64,000 nt of DNA from Mikania micrantha. Lineage: Eukaryota > Streptophyta > Magnoliopsida > Asterales > Asteraceae. Below, piece after piece: positions 11,851 to 24,639 of this stretch (position 1 is the first letter of the stretch; each line of letters opens with the position of its first letter). Location of the stretch: positions 57,103,741 to 57,167,740 of the forward strand of contig CM018689.1 of assembly GCA_009363875.1 (NCBI GenBank), in the 5' to 3' direction. The position numbers and the translations under genes were made by a program. The notes under the pieces are model-generated. The model worked only from the letters and a program-made list of their open reading frames with translations. It was not told the origin of the DNA and made no database searches.

Positions 11851-13416
11851 TTTTACATTATACCCCCCCTGAGATTTTTAATTTAAAAAAAAATAACAGC
11901 AGTATTATTTTAACAATAATGTCCAAATTAATTACGTATTTACGTTGAATTAACCTCTCCTACAAAAGTATCCAGAATAGCACTTTGTAGTTTGTATATA
12001 CAACTCGAATTGAGAACCGATTAACAATGTTTTCAGAATCGGACCGGATGTCGAATCGATCCCCTTACCAGTCAGAGGCCTGACTGGTCGGATCGGATTT
12101 AAAAACCGGATGATTTTATAAACATTTTATAAAAATATATAAAAAAATAGAAAAATATCGGTTCAACCATCAGTCCAACCACCGGTTTCCCGGTGCGGCC
12201 GGTTCTCCCAAAACAGCTCAGAACCCCCGGACCGGTTCGTCAACGGTTGCCGGTTCGACCGGTCCGGTTTTCAAAACATTGCTGATGAGATCTAACTTGA
12301 ATTATCAGTTCAAAATGTTTAAACTTTTCTAAAAACATTATTTTTGTTATAAAACTTGAATCGTTAATCGTTCGGATAAAAAAAAATCATATAAATATTA
12401 AGTCCAACCTTTTTATTATTAACATACGAACAAAAATTAAAGTTTTCCACAAAGTTGGTAAAATGTGATAAGTGATAACTGGAATAGTTTATATTTATAG
12501 TAAAAATCTCATATAATATAGTTTCTATTTCATTACAAAATATATATATATTATCAATTATAAACGATCAATATACTTGATACCTTTATGTTTATTCATT
12601 TCAACGTATTAACTTTATAACAACGATACCATAAAAGGATGTTGATATCAAAAATACTAAAATTGGTATCTATGATTTGTATTTTTAGTCGGATATGATA
12701 TTATTGATATGCATAATTATATTTAACTTTTACTTTTTTTCTTCAGATTTTAATCCTTTTTTATATTCAATTAAATGATAACAAAATATTGGAACAACTA
12801 CATTTTTAAAACTAGCTTTTTTATTTGTATAATATTATACTTTGTTTGATTATGTTGATTTGGATTTGAGTTGGATGTCCTCTCTTTCTTCAAGAAGGAT
12901 ACAAGTAAGATGTGTATGCACCCAATCATTCCCAGACATTACTATTTACTAATAAACATGTTACGATTGGGTTTTTCTGACTATTATTGGTTGATTGACT
13001 TTTATTCCATATATATTACTTAAATTAGTTACGCCCCATTTGCGGTGCACACATATAATGTATATATGTATTGGCCCTTAAGGAGGGGGGAGTAAGAAGT
13101 TTTTTAATGTGGAAGTGTGTTCTCACTTACCATAAACAGAAATAAGCTTTTACGAGAAAGGGGACACATCCTCAAAGAGGAGAAGTCTTTGGCTTCTCTT
13201 TAAATGTCGACTAAAACTTATACAATGAAGAATATATTATTAATATCATTTCTTTTTACATAACCGAATCAAAACATCACCCCATAAAAAAAATTGAAGA
13301 ACATAACAAACAAATGATATAGAATGCCTATCTACACAAGTACACAACTCTAGATTACAAAATTTAGAACACTGTTTTAGTCCTCCCATGAATATTGAAT
13401 AGACATCTTTGTTAGA
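11851..13416. other. intergenic region between IST1-like 3' end and PP2AA promoter
   Basis: No gene is seen. The segment holds the PP2AA upstream region, the hAT-type MITE at 12025-12281, a short copy of the GCCCCATTTGCGG repeat at 13029-13095, and AT-rich DNA. The last about 180 bases are the likely 3' UTR of the IST1-like gene on the minus strand. Confidence 0.6.
12025..12281. mobile_element. hAT-type MITE
   Basis: A 257-bp element with long terminal inverted repeats: CAATGTTTTCAGAATCGGAC on the left and, reverse-complemented, CAATGTTTTGAAAACCGGAC on the right. The interior is rich in CCGGTTC-type motifs. The flanking 8-mers CCGATTAA and CTGATGAG agree at 5 of 8 positions, so the target duplication is old and decayed. 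The ends match a common plant hAT MITE style. Confidence 0.7.
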
Positions 13417-15413
13417 TCAAGTTTTTGCATATTTAACCCTTTTTTCAAATATCAATTCCTCGTATACAGAATCAACCTCGGTTTGTTTTGATGGTACTAT
13501 ATTGTTAGTTTCGATCTCAATCTCATTGTCACTTTCATCAAAAACCATAGTCTTCTCCAATGGCGCATATGTATCTGAATTAGAACTATTCTTTAAGCTT
13601 CCATCCTCGTGTTCAGTTTTAGATTCAGTTTCTTGAGTTTTCTCATAATCCATTTGGAGTTTTGATTCAAAAGGACCGGAATTAAGTGCTTTTCTTGCTT
13701 GGGAATTGGGACTATCAAGGTTATCAGAACCAAAAGATCGTGATCGAGAAAGCTCCACGGCCGCTCTGGCCGCAGCTGCTGCATAGGCTGCCGATTCAAA
13801 AGCTGCTTGTGCAGCATCTTCAACACCTTTGTATATCTTTTTTCCTTTTATAGACTCTGAAAAACTCAAAACTTCATCAAAATCGGCTAGATCACTTGGT
13901 TTTTTCTCCGACTCCTCATTTGTTGTTTCACCCTCCCCCTGCGACCATAAATAATTAAGATTTTCACAATCAAAATTTAAATTTGATAATTTTATCAAAT
14001 CTGATTTCGTTACCTCCTTAGTAACCGAAGACAAATACTCAAAATTCAAAACTATGTCGTTCTCGGTAGCAATTTCCTGTAGCATCTTCATTCGGGTTTC
14101 CAAGCTTGACTGTCGTGGTGATAGTTTTTGTATCATCTAACGCCAATAAAAAACAAAAACAAACAAATATATCCAGTAAAAAAAACATTAACTTATTATA
14201 TTTCCAACTTAAAAAACAAAAACTGATTATAAAATCCAGGGGCGGCCCGGGGGAGGGGCAAACCCGACCTCCGTCCCGGGCCCAATTTTTCGAGGGGCAC
14301 ATTTTTATATATGTTTTTATATATATATTAGGTTATAAACTCGAGTATTACACGGGTTTGAGTAACAAATAACTTAGTTAAATATATTTATGGGCCCATT
14401 TCATTTCTCAAAAGCCCTTTATCCTAACCGGCTCCATGGACGCTCACGTTCAAGAAGAAATTGAAATTCAAAATCCCAAGAAATTGGGCCCATGAATTTA
14501 CAGTTTACTGATTATTGAATGACTGATTTAGGTAAAATACGGAAGTTAATCCCATGGATTTACAGTTTACCCATGGATTTACCGCCACTAGGGGCTCTGC
14601 CCCTTGGACCCCGCCAGGGGCGCTGCCCCTAGGACCCCGCAAGGGGGCGCGGCCCCCTTGACTCCCGCTTGATCAGGAGCTTTGAATGCGTTAGGGGCCT
14701 TTTTTCCCCGACTCGTCCTGGGCACCCAATTTCTCAGAGCCGCCCCTGATAAAATCATATGCTTTCAAATCTTACCCTTGTAGTAACTCCACAATTACTT
14801 CGTAACTCATGGGCACCATTAGCAAATTCCTTCCCGTAACGAGCAGTTAGAATCACTCGAATCTCTTGAAGCTCCGGGAACTCTCCACATCTTGGAGCTG
14901 CAAACATCAAGCTTGATACAGCTTCTTTCAGATCATCAGGACAATCCCTGATATAAATTTGCAGAAAAAGATTAAATCCCATGTGAAAAAACCATAATTT
15001 TTAAGAAATTAAGATGCTAAAATGGCATAAAATGTAAATACCGCTCTTTTTCTATAAGATTGACCATTTGTAAAAGTAAATGGCAGTAACCATCCACCAT
15101 CACATAAACATCTAACATGTTCTGCTCCTTGATCACTTGATCAACCTGTCACACACAGTATTTAACAAACTTAACAACATATTTATGTAAAATTAACAGA
15201 ATTAACATGAGAATGAGCTTGTAGTACCCGAAGAAGAGCGTGTTCATGGTGATTTAGATTGAGGAGTTGGATGATATCCGAGCGAGCCACGGTGAGGCGA
15301 GCCTGACGCTGGCTTTTGAGGATGGTGATCCGCGAGATCGCGAGATTAACGGTTGCTTTGAACTTGGTGGTTTTGAATTTCCGACCAAGAAGAGCATCGA
15401 GCTTTCTTCCCAT
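13417..15413 (-). CDS. ISTL: IST1-like protein (ESCRT-III regulator), 4 exons
   Basis: Complete gene for a plant IST1-like protein, a family that binds ESCRT-III/CHMP1 and VPS4-LIP5 during multivesicular body sorting. Exons in transcript order: 15413-15228, 15145-15042, 14947-14776, 14136-13417 (stop TGA). All junctions are GT-AG and the phases join to 393 codons. The Ist1 helical domain spans residues 1 to about 185, with MGRKLDALLGRKFKTTKFKA at the start, RQARLTVARSDIIQLL, DQVIKEQNML, CGEFPELQEIR and MIQKLSPRQSSLETRMKML. Residues about 259-284 form the Ala-rich stretch AAQAAFESAAYAAAAARAAV found in several plant members. The tail is acidic and low in complexity. The start is the only upstream ATG and gives the canonical N-terminus. 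Intron 3 (14137-14775) is mostly a hAT insertion. I see no clear C-terminal MIM motif. Confidence 0.93.
14237..14748. mobile_element. non-autonomous hAT element in IST1-like intron 3
   Basis: A 512-bp insertion with a perfect 8-bp target duplication ATAAAATC (14229-14236 and 14749-14756). Termini are inverted: CAGGGGCGGCCC on the left and, reverse-complemented, CAGGGGCGGCTC on the right. It fills 512 of the 639 intron bases. The right half has a GC-rich core (about 14583-14685) that matches, inverted, the core of the hAT element at 9073-9680. No coding capacity. Confidence 0.87.
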
Positions 15414-15479
15414 GGTGTTCGGTTTTTTCGGTTAAGTATGAATGGGAAGGCCGTGCAATTATGAGGATATCGTACGTTA

Positions 15480-16854
15480 CATATATTTAGGCTTTATAGA
15501 GAAAAGTCTACCCAATTACATGTTAAGTTGTTTGTATACAAGTAAACCCTTGTTAAAAAATCAATGTTTATTTTGGGGAAAAGATCGTATATTAATTTAA
15601 TTTGGAATCTTTAACTAGAAGTTAAAAGTTTTTATTTTGGTCATAAACAACTTGAAACAAAACACAATTTCATTTTGAAGAAAACTTATAAAAACAATAA
15701 TAATTATTATCAATCAATTTTGTTTTTTTTATTATAAGGTCATATTTGTTAATAAAAAGAAAAAATAAAGAAAATATATGTAATTCATGTTATAACATAT
15801 GTGTAATTTGAACGTTACTCTATATGTTTATAGGTTATATATACGTAACTTCGTGATCTACATGTTTTTATTAATTTTTATTTGTCTATAACATTTCTAA
15901 ACTAATAAAAAATCATGATTTTTTTTAAATCGATTGATTAGTAAGAGCTTTCTTAGTTTCTTTAAAATGAAGAGTTTTGTTTTGAACATACATAAAAATG
16001 ATAATGTTAAAAGTTAAAAGTAAATTCTCTTTTCTTTTTTTCTTTCTCAGGGGTGTAAGAATATTTTCTATATATTAACTGTGTGTAATAATTTTACTAT
16101 TGATATTTATTATTTATGTATTTATCACAATGATTTAAAACTTGGATGATTTTGTTACAGGAAACCTATTGATGATTGAGAAGAAAATTGCATGTAAAAT
16201 ATTAAAAGATGAGAGTAAAGAATAAAATAAATAAATAAATAAAATATCTTATTTTATATTTAACATTTTTATTTTCCTGTTTTTGTAAATTATATCATTT
16301 ATGTGGTTTAATATACTCAAATAACGTTCTTGACAAATGAAATATCAAAGAAGTTTCAAATATTTTTTATATTTAGATTTGATTTTTAAAATCATAGAAA
16401 ACTTAAGTATATTATATGTTGAATAGGTTTTTTTCTTTTTCCGTTTGTTTTTATATTTGTATTTTTGTTGATAAGTTCATAGCGAGCAAAAGACGCGTGG
16501 CTCGTTCCGACGTTCCCATCAGGCCATCATAGTCTGTCTATTCTCGATTGTCAAGTTCAACCTTCTTTTATTGAAGATTTTATTTTAAGTGCCTTCACTT
16601 TTATTTTCTTTAACTTTTGGGAATAGCCACTTTTTTAATTTATTTTATTTAAACAACTCGGGAATAGTTTGTTAATACTTATTTATGATAGTACACTATA
16701 TCTAAAGTCTCTTCGTTTTAAATGTGCTTTGTTGGATAGTTTGAAATGACGACATCGACGTTTATATCAAGAAAATGCTAAATTTGATTAGCCCAATTAA
16801 TTTGTATTTTGAAACATGATTTGCAGCAAGTATGTATGTACTGCTACAATTATT
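15480..16854. other. AT-rich intergenic spacer
   Basis: Upstream flank of the IST1-like gene followed by AT-rich sequence. I see no coding region, RNA gene or bounded element here. Confidence 0.6.
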
Positions 16855-17137
16855 ATTCTTTTTCTAAACGGCCAACTAATTAACTGCCGAGTACTTTGTA
16901 CGCGGCTCCCAATAGCTAAATGATGCCCAAGCTGGCCACTAGTCTAGACGGACGAAACCCCTAGCCCACTAGCCACCAATTCCCGGGGAAAATCTGACTC
17001 AAGCACCGGCCTAAAGGCACAACGGTGGAAGGCCGGTAAAACCGGGTGAGATCAAGAATCAAACCCATGACCTGTGTCTTCTATCACTTCTCTTATATCT
17101 TTATCTTACCACTAGGACAAGAGATCATTAGTACTCT
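16855..17137 (-). mobile_element. tRNA-derived SINE
   Basis: On the minus strand the segment begins near a tRNA A-box-like TCCTAGTGGTAAGA and has a B-box-like GGTTTGATTCT about 60 bases on, the layout of a tRNA-derived SINE promoter. The plus-strand left end is pyrimidine-rich. Flanks share TACAATTA (about 16844 and 17138), a short candidate target duplication. The body carries GGCCGG-rich sequence. Confidence 0.55.
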
Positions 17138-17653
17138 TACAATTAATTTAAGTGCATTAATCATATTTACGCCTTCCAAAACAAGTGGTAACAACAACAA
17201 AAGTGTAGATGATGATGATTGGTGTGGTAGTAATAATGGTGATACGACAACAATAATGATAGTGTTAATGGTATCTACGACAAACGATAGGTGATGAGAG
17301 TGGTGGCATAGACATGGATGGTGTTAGTGGTCATATCTAATAAAGACCGAAATATGCTAGCAACATATAGTGGGGAGGGGGAGTTTAGCACAATAGTGAT
17401 AGTTATGGAGCCAAGAAGTGATGTTAAATGTTAACCTGTTACATCATGCTAAGTTTTACAAGAAAGACTCGTTTTGACATGTAACATACATAAATTTCAC
17501 TTAACAAGTAAAATATAAAGAAAATTTATTACTTAGTATTAATTTTATTCGTATTAGTAAAAATAATGAAAATATTATCATTTATGAGTACATATATGCA
17601 ACGGTGGACCCATGATCTAGGTCACCGGGTCGACTCAAACAAAGTAAAGTACG

Positions 17654-17687
<34 letters not shown>

Positions 17688-18997
17688 TACATATACCACT
17701 ACTATATTTAATAAATTTAAACAATTAAGATTGATTAATAATATATTTAATGATAAAATTATTAAAAAGATATTCAAATAAATTGTTTGTTTTATTACAA
17801 CTAGTTTAACTTTAGCAAAATTTATGTTTTTATAAACAATTCATTTAGACCCAACCTGATTTTTCTTTATCCAACCCAACCCAACCCGTCTATTTTGACA
17901 GACAGAGTTTATATGTATTTCTAAATTATTTAATCTCAAGTGTTTGTCACATTGGTTTCTAAAATCAATAAATATATATTAGAGGTGTCTTTATTGTAGC
18001 ATATCGTAGAAATACTTGCATCAACAATATCATTTTGATTGTTCAACTTGAACTTATTTTAATATTTTTTATCTTTCTAAATTGATTGTTTCAGCCAAAT
18101 CTCCTGTTGTCAGAATTCATTTTAACCATTCGTTAACCGAGTTGGTGTATATGTTTATTAAGCTTCGTTTGTACATATAAAATTCATAATTCAAATTTTA
18201 AAACCAATAATATTTGTTTATAAAATGGTTTATTGAAGTGACGACGTTTTGTATATTCCATACATGTGAATTGATTTGTGGATGGACGGGACTCTTGTTT
18301 CAAAGTCTCCTGAAGTTTCTTGGTAATGAGGCTTTAGTTTGACATATAAACGTCCATGAAAACAACCATTTGAATTTATAGTCACAATATCAATTCGTAG
18401 GGTCCTCTTGTGGACACAAATCTTAAAAAAAATGCCATTTATCAAAAAGAATCTTAGAACTTTTCAATAACATGACACAAACTATTCTAGCACCTCACTT
18501 CTATTTGAAATAATTCATAATTTTTTTTAAATAAATTAATATATCGATTACCTAAAGTATATGACACCAAAAGTATATCAAAGTTACAAATAACAACCAT
18601 AAATCGACAAATAACTTTACTTGCATAAGTTTTAAAATTAGTAATTACAAAAGGAATCAATATAAATATAATTGTACAATTATTTTATATAGTTTGTATT
18701 AATATTTCCATATAATAACAAAATATATTATAATATACAATTAAATTATAGCCATGTTATACGATTAATTTCATCAATTTTTTCCCGAAGCTATATACCA
18801 CAATTGGTTGTGGTTACACACACATGTAATAATGTTTAAATAGACCATGTATAACCTCTCAAAGATTTTCATTGCACTTAACATTAAGCTGATTATTATT
18901 GCTTTTATAGACATTAGATTCACTCAAATTAGCATAAAAATATTTAAAAAAAGAAAGAAGGAAATAAAAACAACGGTCGATACTTGGTAGTTGTTAC
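17138..18997. other. AT-rich spacer with (TAA)n microsatellite
   Basis: No gene is recognised. A (TAA)n microsatellite lies at about 17656-17690. A 71-codon frame at 18230-18445 on the minus strand matches nothing I know and has no supporting signals. Confidence 0.5.
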
Positions 18998-20433
18998 TGT
19001 AGGAAATGTGTTCATGTTTTTATTATAAAACAATAATAAAATATACATAATAACGATACACTAGTTATTCATAAGAAATAATTTAGTACATTACCGGTTA
19101 CAAGACTAAAATAAAAGAATATAAATTACTAATTTATATATGAAACATGTTTTGATGCATGTCTTCGTTAGGTACTCCAAATAGCGAGTCTTCAATCAAG
19201 CATTTTGACGAGCCGGTCACAAATACTTCAATACGCTTATGTCTTCCACCTATTCTTCATTGACATAGAATAAACATGTTGATGATTATGGTTGAGGCAC
19301 GTATTCAATACGCTTCCCTTAAAACAGATTTCGCGCCTCTTCTTAAGACGAACGCGTCTGTCTCCCAGGGTACAACAGCCAAAACAGTTTGTGTACTGCC
19401 GGGATTAACCTAACACCTGAAAAGAATATCTTAAACAAGAGCTTGAAGAGTTGAAAAAGTTGGAAATTCTTGTGAGATTGTGTGTAGTATCATTTTCAAC
19501 CTTAACAAGACAACATATGTCTTCTATTTATACTACAAGAATAGAATACCAAGTGTCACACCCCGGGCCGGCGGGGTTGGATCGGAGTCCCCGTCGGACG
19601 GAAGGTTCCCGGGGCGCGATATCGTGGGTGATAATCAGGTTGATCAGATTGTTTACATAGCATCAATGTTAAGAATCACTAAAGCACAATAAAGCATTTA
19701 AATAGGATTACAAAGTTAAATTACAATGTCAATGTTTGATAATTTAACTTGGTAAACCTAACAAAAGAATCAAAGTATTCTATCTTGTAATCTGTACAAG
19801 ACATCCAAGAATGATTCGTATGATTAACAAAATATGTGCTTCCCAAAATCACTAGGTCCTCTATTTAGGCCGCCTAGCATGCAATCCAATTGCTTATGCT
19901 TAAACCTGTGCATCACCTGAGAAAGCATGTAAGAAATCAAAGTCAACACGATGGTTGGTGAGTTCATATAGTTTATAAGTTTAAATAGCTTTAACAAAAA
20001 CTCCTTTCAGTAAAACCTTAATCTTATTAACATCACATGTAACATCCAAGTCGGTATGCTTATATATAGGGCATATGTAAGGGAACAAGCCCTAGCCAAC
20101 ATCCCACCACATACTAACCCGGATGTGACACTGTTATTAATAATAATTAAGCCTTTTACCTACCCGTCTATCTCGTTTCCCCAACATAGTTTAAGCATTT
20201 CGTTTACAAGTTTACCCATGCACCAATAGTATCCGTGAGTTTAGCCCGATAGTTACCGGTATGGATAACCGAATGCCCGAAGGAATCCAATATCAATCCA
20301 GACCGGCCCCAGGTATAATTAGCAACTCAGGGGGAGATAGAGGACTTCCAGGTCGACACAAAGTCAACTAAGGATCACCAATATCGTCCTAGTTACTGAT
20401 CACCCAGGTAAATAGTTGTGGGAAACACTGCAT

Positions 20434-20740
20434 GGCAAGCACTGAGAGGCCATCAGTCAATTTCCTCGATTCAGACCATGAAGGACACCCTATGGCAAGC
20501 ACTGAGAGACCATAGTCGATGCCTTCTAGTCCCGGCTGTGAAGAACACATGAAGGCAAGCACTGAGAGACCAACTATTGTTCTTATAGTCCCGACTAGGA
20601 AGAACACCTGAAGGCAAGCACTGAGAGACCAACTATTGTTCTTCCATAGCCAATAGTTTTAGCATACAAAGAGTCCAGCATTTACGTAACTTGTGCACAA
20701 GAACTAGCTTTACAACCGGTAAGGCAAGCACTGAGAGGCC
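20434..20740. repeat. about 60-bp tandem repeat in the solo LTR
   Basis: GGCAAGCACTGAGAGRCC recurs near 20434, 20493, 20553, 20612 and 20722 with variable spacers containing AAGAACAC and GTCCCG. Confidence 0.8.
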
Positions 20741-21150
20741 AAACCGTTGTTTGAGCATGGCAATCACATAGCATTCAAGAGTTTATAGTATCCATAGTTT
20801 CAAGTATTAAATGTGTATGTATGCATGTATGTTTATATTTAGTATCCCCATAGCATCATAGCATCATTAGCGTTTAGTGTTTATATTAGTCTCTAGCATA
20901 AACCCATAGCATTAACAAGTAGCATAGTCTCGTAGCATTCATATTAAGAATAACCCGTAGTGTTAGTTTGTAGTATAAACCCTTAGAATTAGCATTTAGT
21001 TTAACCCATAGTCTTAGTATTTAGTATGACTCATAGTATTAGTTTATAGCATATTCTCATAGCATTAGCATCCACAATAGCATCAACAGATAGCAAATAC
21101 CCTTAGCACTTGGTATTTACACATAGCTTTAGTATTAGCAAGTAGCTTAT

Positions 21151-21440
21151 GCCTTTAGCACTTGGCATAATCAAATAGCATTTAGTTTGAATAGTGTCCT
21201 ATGCCTTTAGCACTTGGCATAATCAAGTAGCATTTAGTTTAAATAGTGTCTTATGCCTTTAGCACTTGGCATAATCAGGTAGCATTTAGTTTAAATAGTG
21301 TCTTATGCCTTTAGCACTTGGCATAATCAAGTAGCATTTAATTTAAATAGTGTCTTATGCCTTTAGCACTTGGCATAATTGAATAGCATTTAGTTTAAAT
21401 AATGTCTTATGCCTTTAGCACTTGGCATAATCAAATAGTA
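21151..21440. repeat. about 52-bp tandem repeat in the solo LTR
   Basis: Six near-identical copies of a unit containing GCCTTTAGCACTTGGCATAA and TAGCATTTAGTTTAAATAGT. The TTAGCACTTGGCATA core is well conserved. Looser versions of the same TAGCATTTAG theme extend left to about 20830. Confidence 0.85.
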
Positions 21441-21808
21441 TAAAAGCATTTTGTTAGATTTAAAACATTTGTTTTAAAAAGTATAACATGCTTCTCAGTC
21501 CCGAGTTAAAAACCAAAATAGTTTGAAAAAGGGACAATGAACTCACCTTGCAGTAGTGGTAGTTGACTTAGTCTCAAACAAGAATGCACGCGCTCTTTGT
21601 TGTAGTTGATATTGTTTTCACAATCCTATATTGATTTCACGTTGTTTAAATTTGTAAGTATAAGTTATATATGTTTAAGCGTGTGTGTGTAGGTATTAGC
21701 CCCAAAAGTGGCTAACACTTTAAAAGTCTTGGTCATAGTTCGGCCTTGATTCAATGCGTGTAGTTTATACTTGCACTTAACCTCATTTAGTTAAGTTCAG
21801 TACATATT

Positions 21809-24598
21809 TGTGAGGCCCCGATTCCGGGCGATCCCACGTACGTTGGTCTCGTCATAACACATAGCCCTTAAACTAAAAACTTTCATAAATATGCAGCGGA
21901 ACTTAAACATCATATCAAACATAATTACATGTCTGAATTAATACATAAACGATTGCCAACACCATCGGATTCTTTATCTTGATGCCTGAGCTCCATGCCT
22001 TCTCTGACCCAAGCTTAACCTGACATACATGCTAAATCAAGTCAGCTTACGCTGGTGAGTTCTAGTTTTCATAAGACATCATAAACGTTTTGTTAAGTTA
22101 AAATATACTTAACATACAACATCGTCACATGGTATATCTTAAACACATAACATGCCTTTCCTCATAGCATACCTACATAACATATATATATATATATATC
22201 CTCATAACATCATTCATACGGTGAAGGAATTTCGCCGTCAACTGCTGACCTAAAGTCAGACAGACTTGTGCAGCACAAGATTCTATAACTATCAACCCGC
22301 AGCTGATAACTCATACATGTATAAGATTTCTTTAACACTATCAACCGAAGTTGACAGATCATACATCACATATACGTAACCGTAACACACATTCCTTTAC
22401 CTTATCAAAACCATAGTTTTGATCATAACCACTGTCTTAACAGTGGGCTTATACCGGCATAAGACTCCATACTTACCCAGTAACAATTACTGGAGCTACC
22501 ATACTTACCCAGTAACAAGTACCGGAGCTACCATACTTACCCAGTAACACATACTGGAGCTACCATCCTTACCCCATAACGCGTATATGGGAGCTACGTC
22601 ATAATCATCCCGTAACAAGTACAGGAACAACCATACTTACCCAGTAACAAGTACTGGAGCTACCATACTTATCCGTAACAAGTACGGAAACAACATCATT
22701 CATCCCATACGAATATGGGAGCAACGTCATTCATCTCCCGTAACAAGTACGGGAGCGTCATCATTCATTCATATCCCATATCACATATAGGGACATCATT
22801 CGTTCATCATATATGATACGTTAGCACATATCCTCATTCGTTATAAACATTATATGTTTCATCATACCCAGTTATAGTCGTGGTTGACTCTCATTCATAC
22901 ACTTTCCTATAACACGTATAGGCACATCACTTATTCCTCATTCATAGCATACTAGCATCATAACATCATCCATCGTATTCAACATAACATCATAACATTT
23001 CATGCTAGTCTCTTATCATCATAATATCATCACTTTGTCTTGATATAATATAGGAACCATCATATTATATCATGCCAGTATCATTTCATCATATCATCAG
23101 ATTATATATTCTGGCAGTCATAAACTTGTCATACTAGCATCTTATCATCCTAGCATTATGCCCTAGCAGCAAAGCACATATCATATCATGCTTCATGCCT
23201 TCATCCTAGCAGCTTAGGATTTCATCATAGCTTAACATCTGTAATTATCCTCATAGCGTGTTATCATACTGCTCATCATCATGTCTTACTAATATGAACA
23301 TATCATACTTAGTATGTCATCATTTACAAATCATATTAACACGTTAACCCACATACATATTCATGGCATATCATTATTCATTTATCATTATCTTAAACAC
23401 ATAACATCATGAACATAATGTTAAGCATGTATGCCAGCCCAAAACATTAAATGTGAAAATAGGGCGTCTAGAACTCACCTGATGTCTCACGGTCGTGAGA
23501 TCACTCACAACTGGTGCTAATGGTATAACTCTGCATAGGTTTACGTTTAATATGTTATTTACATATTAACTGCCTGATTAAATCTTTCTGAACGTCCAAT
23601 GTCAAAACATATCAAGAAGTTAATGTTGTTGATTATCATGCTAAAACATGTTCCTAGACAGATTAATGGCTTGGAACTGATCAATCCTTGTTATTGATTG
23701 TGATTAGTTTGAAACACTTGGATTTAATCTTGCATATCAAAATTAATCAAACTAATCATCTACCTTGTCATAATCAAATGGTCTAAACCATTATAACCAT
23801 TGTTATGATTCCATGCAAACCGGGCATTACAACGACTCCAAAACAAGGATTTTCCCATTAACAGTTCGAGTTCTTCATTTAAAATCAATCCTAGCCATCA
23901 TCTAGGCAATAATCAACAACCCTAACTATATTATTACGTTCAGAAACAAGATTTAATCATTCATTATCAGTCTAGAAGGTTAGGATGAATCGTTACCTCT
24001 CCGGACGAAGTTTTGACTGCAAAACAATGATCAGAACTTGTAGATACGATCCCTGGTATGATCGGTGACTTCTGATGGCTTCAGATTTGAGTTTGGATGA
24101 TGAAAAACTCGTCTGGTGGTGTTCTTGAGCGAATATGATCGAGTATGAAATAAAATTTTAAACTCTGCGTTAATCTGATGAAGAATATCAATCCACTGCA
24201 CCGCCTCACTCATCGCGTACCGCGACGAGGGGCCAAATAGAGCTTCGCGTACCGCGAAGAAATCCGGAGAATCTCAGATATTTTTAGTCCATCGCGTACC
24301 GCGAAGGATCCTCAAATATCCGTCGCGTATCGCGACGAGTCCAAAAGTACAATACTTTGAAATTTTTCTTCGTTTCACGATTCCGGACAATCCGTAACTC
24401 CGTTTCGCGCACGGTTTTCGCCCACGTTCACCATTTCTCACGTACTATCATCCTGTAATAATATCGATTGTCAAATCGTCGTGGATTTCAAGCACGATCA
24501 AATGTGCTTATTTCTTTGACAACGCAATTCTTTGAACATAAACAGTTACCGAAATCTCGCACGTTTATCATTAAGATGCTAAATTTTCGGGTGTTACA
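21809..24598 (-). repeat. left LTR (3' LTR in element sense) of the young gypsy element
   Basis: 2790 bp. It contains an imperfect about 30-bp array with CAGTAACAAGTACTGGAGC (about 22465-22760) and CGCGTACCGCG dyads (about 24235-24340). It is nearly identical to 27833-30620. Confidence 0.92.
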
Positions 24599-24639
24599 AA
24601 TCTACCCTCCTTACAATAGGTTTCGTCCTCGAAACCTGT

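Noticed and set aside
13409..13636. 75-codon plus-strand frame
   Set aside because: Antisense to the last exon of the IST1-like gene.
21151..21440. Regularly spaced repeats resembling a CRISPR array
   Set aside because: The window is plant nuclear DNA. Spacers are themselves repeated, and the array lies within an LTR.
24031..24213. 60-codon frame, repeated exactly at 30053-30235
   Set aside because: It is duplicated because it lies in both LTRs of the young gypsy element; no protein family is recognised.
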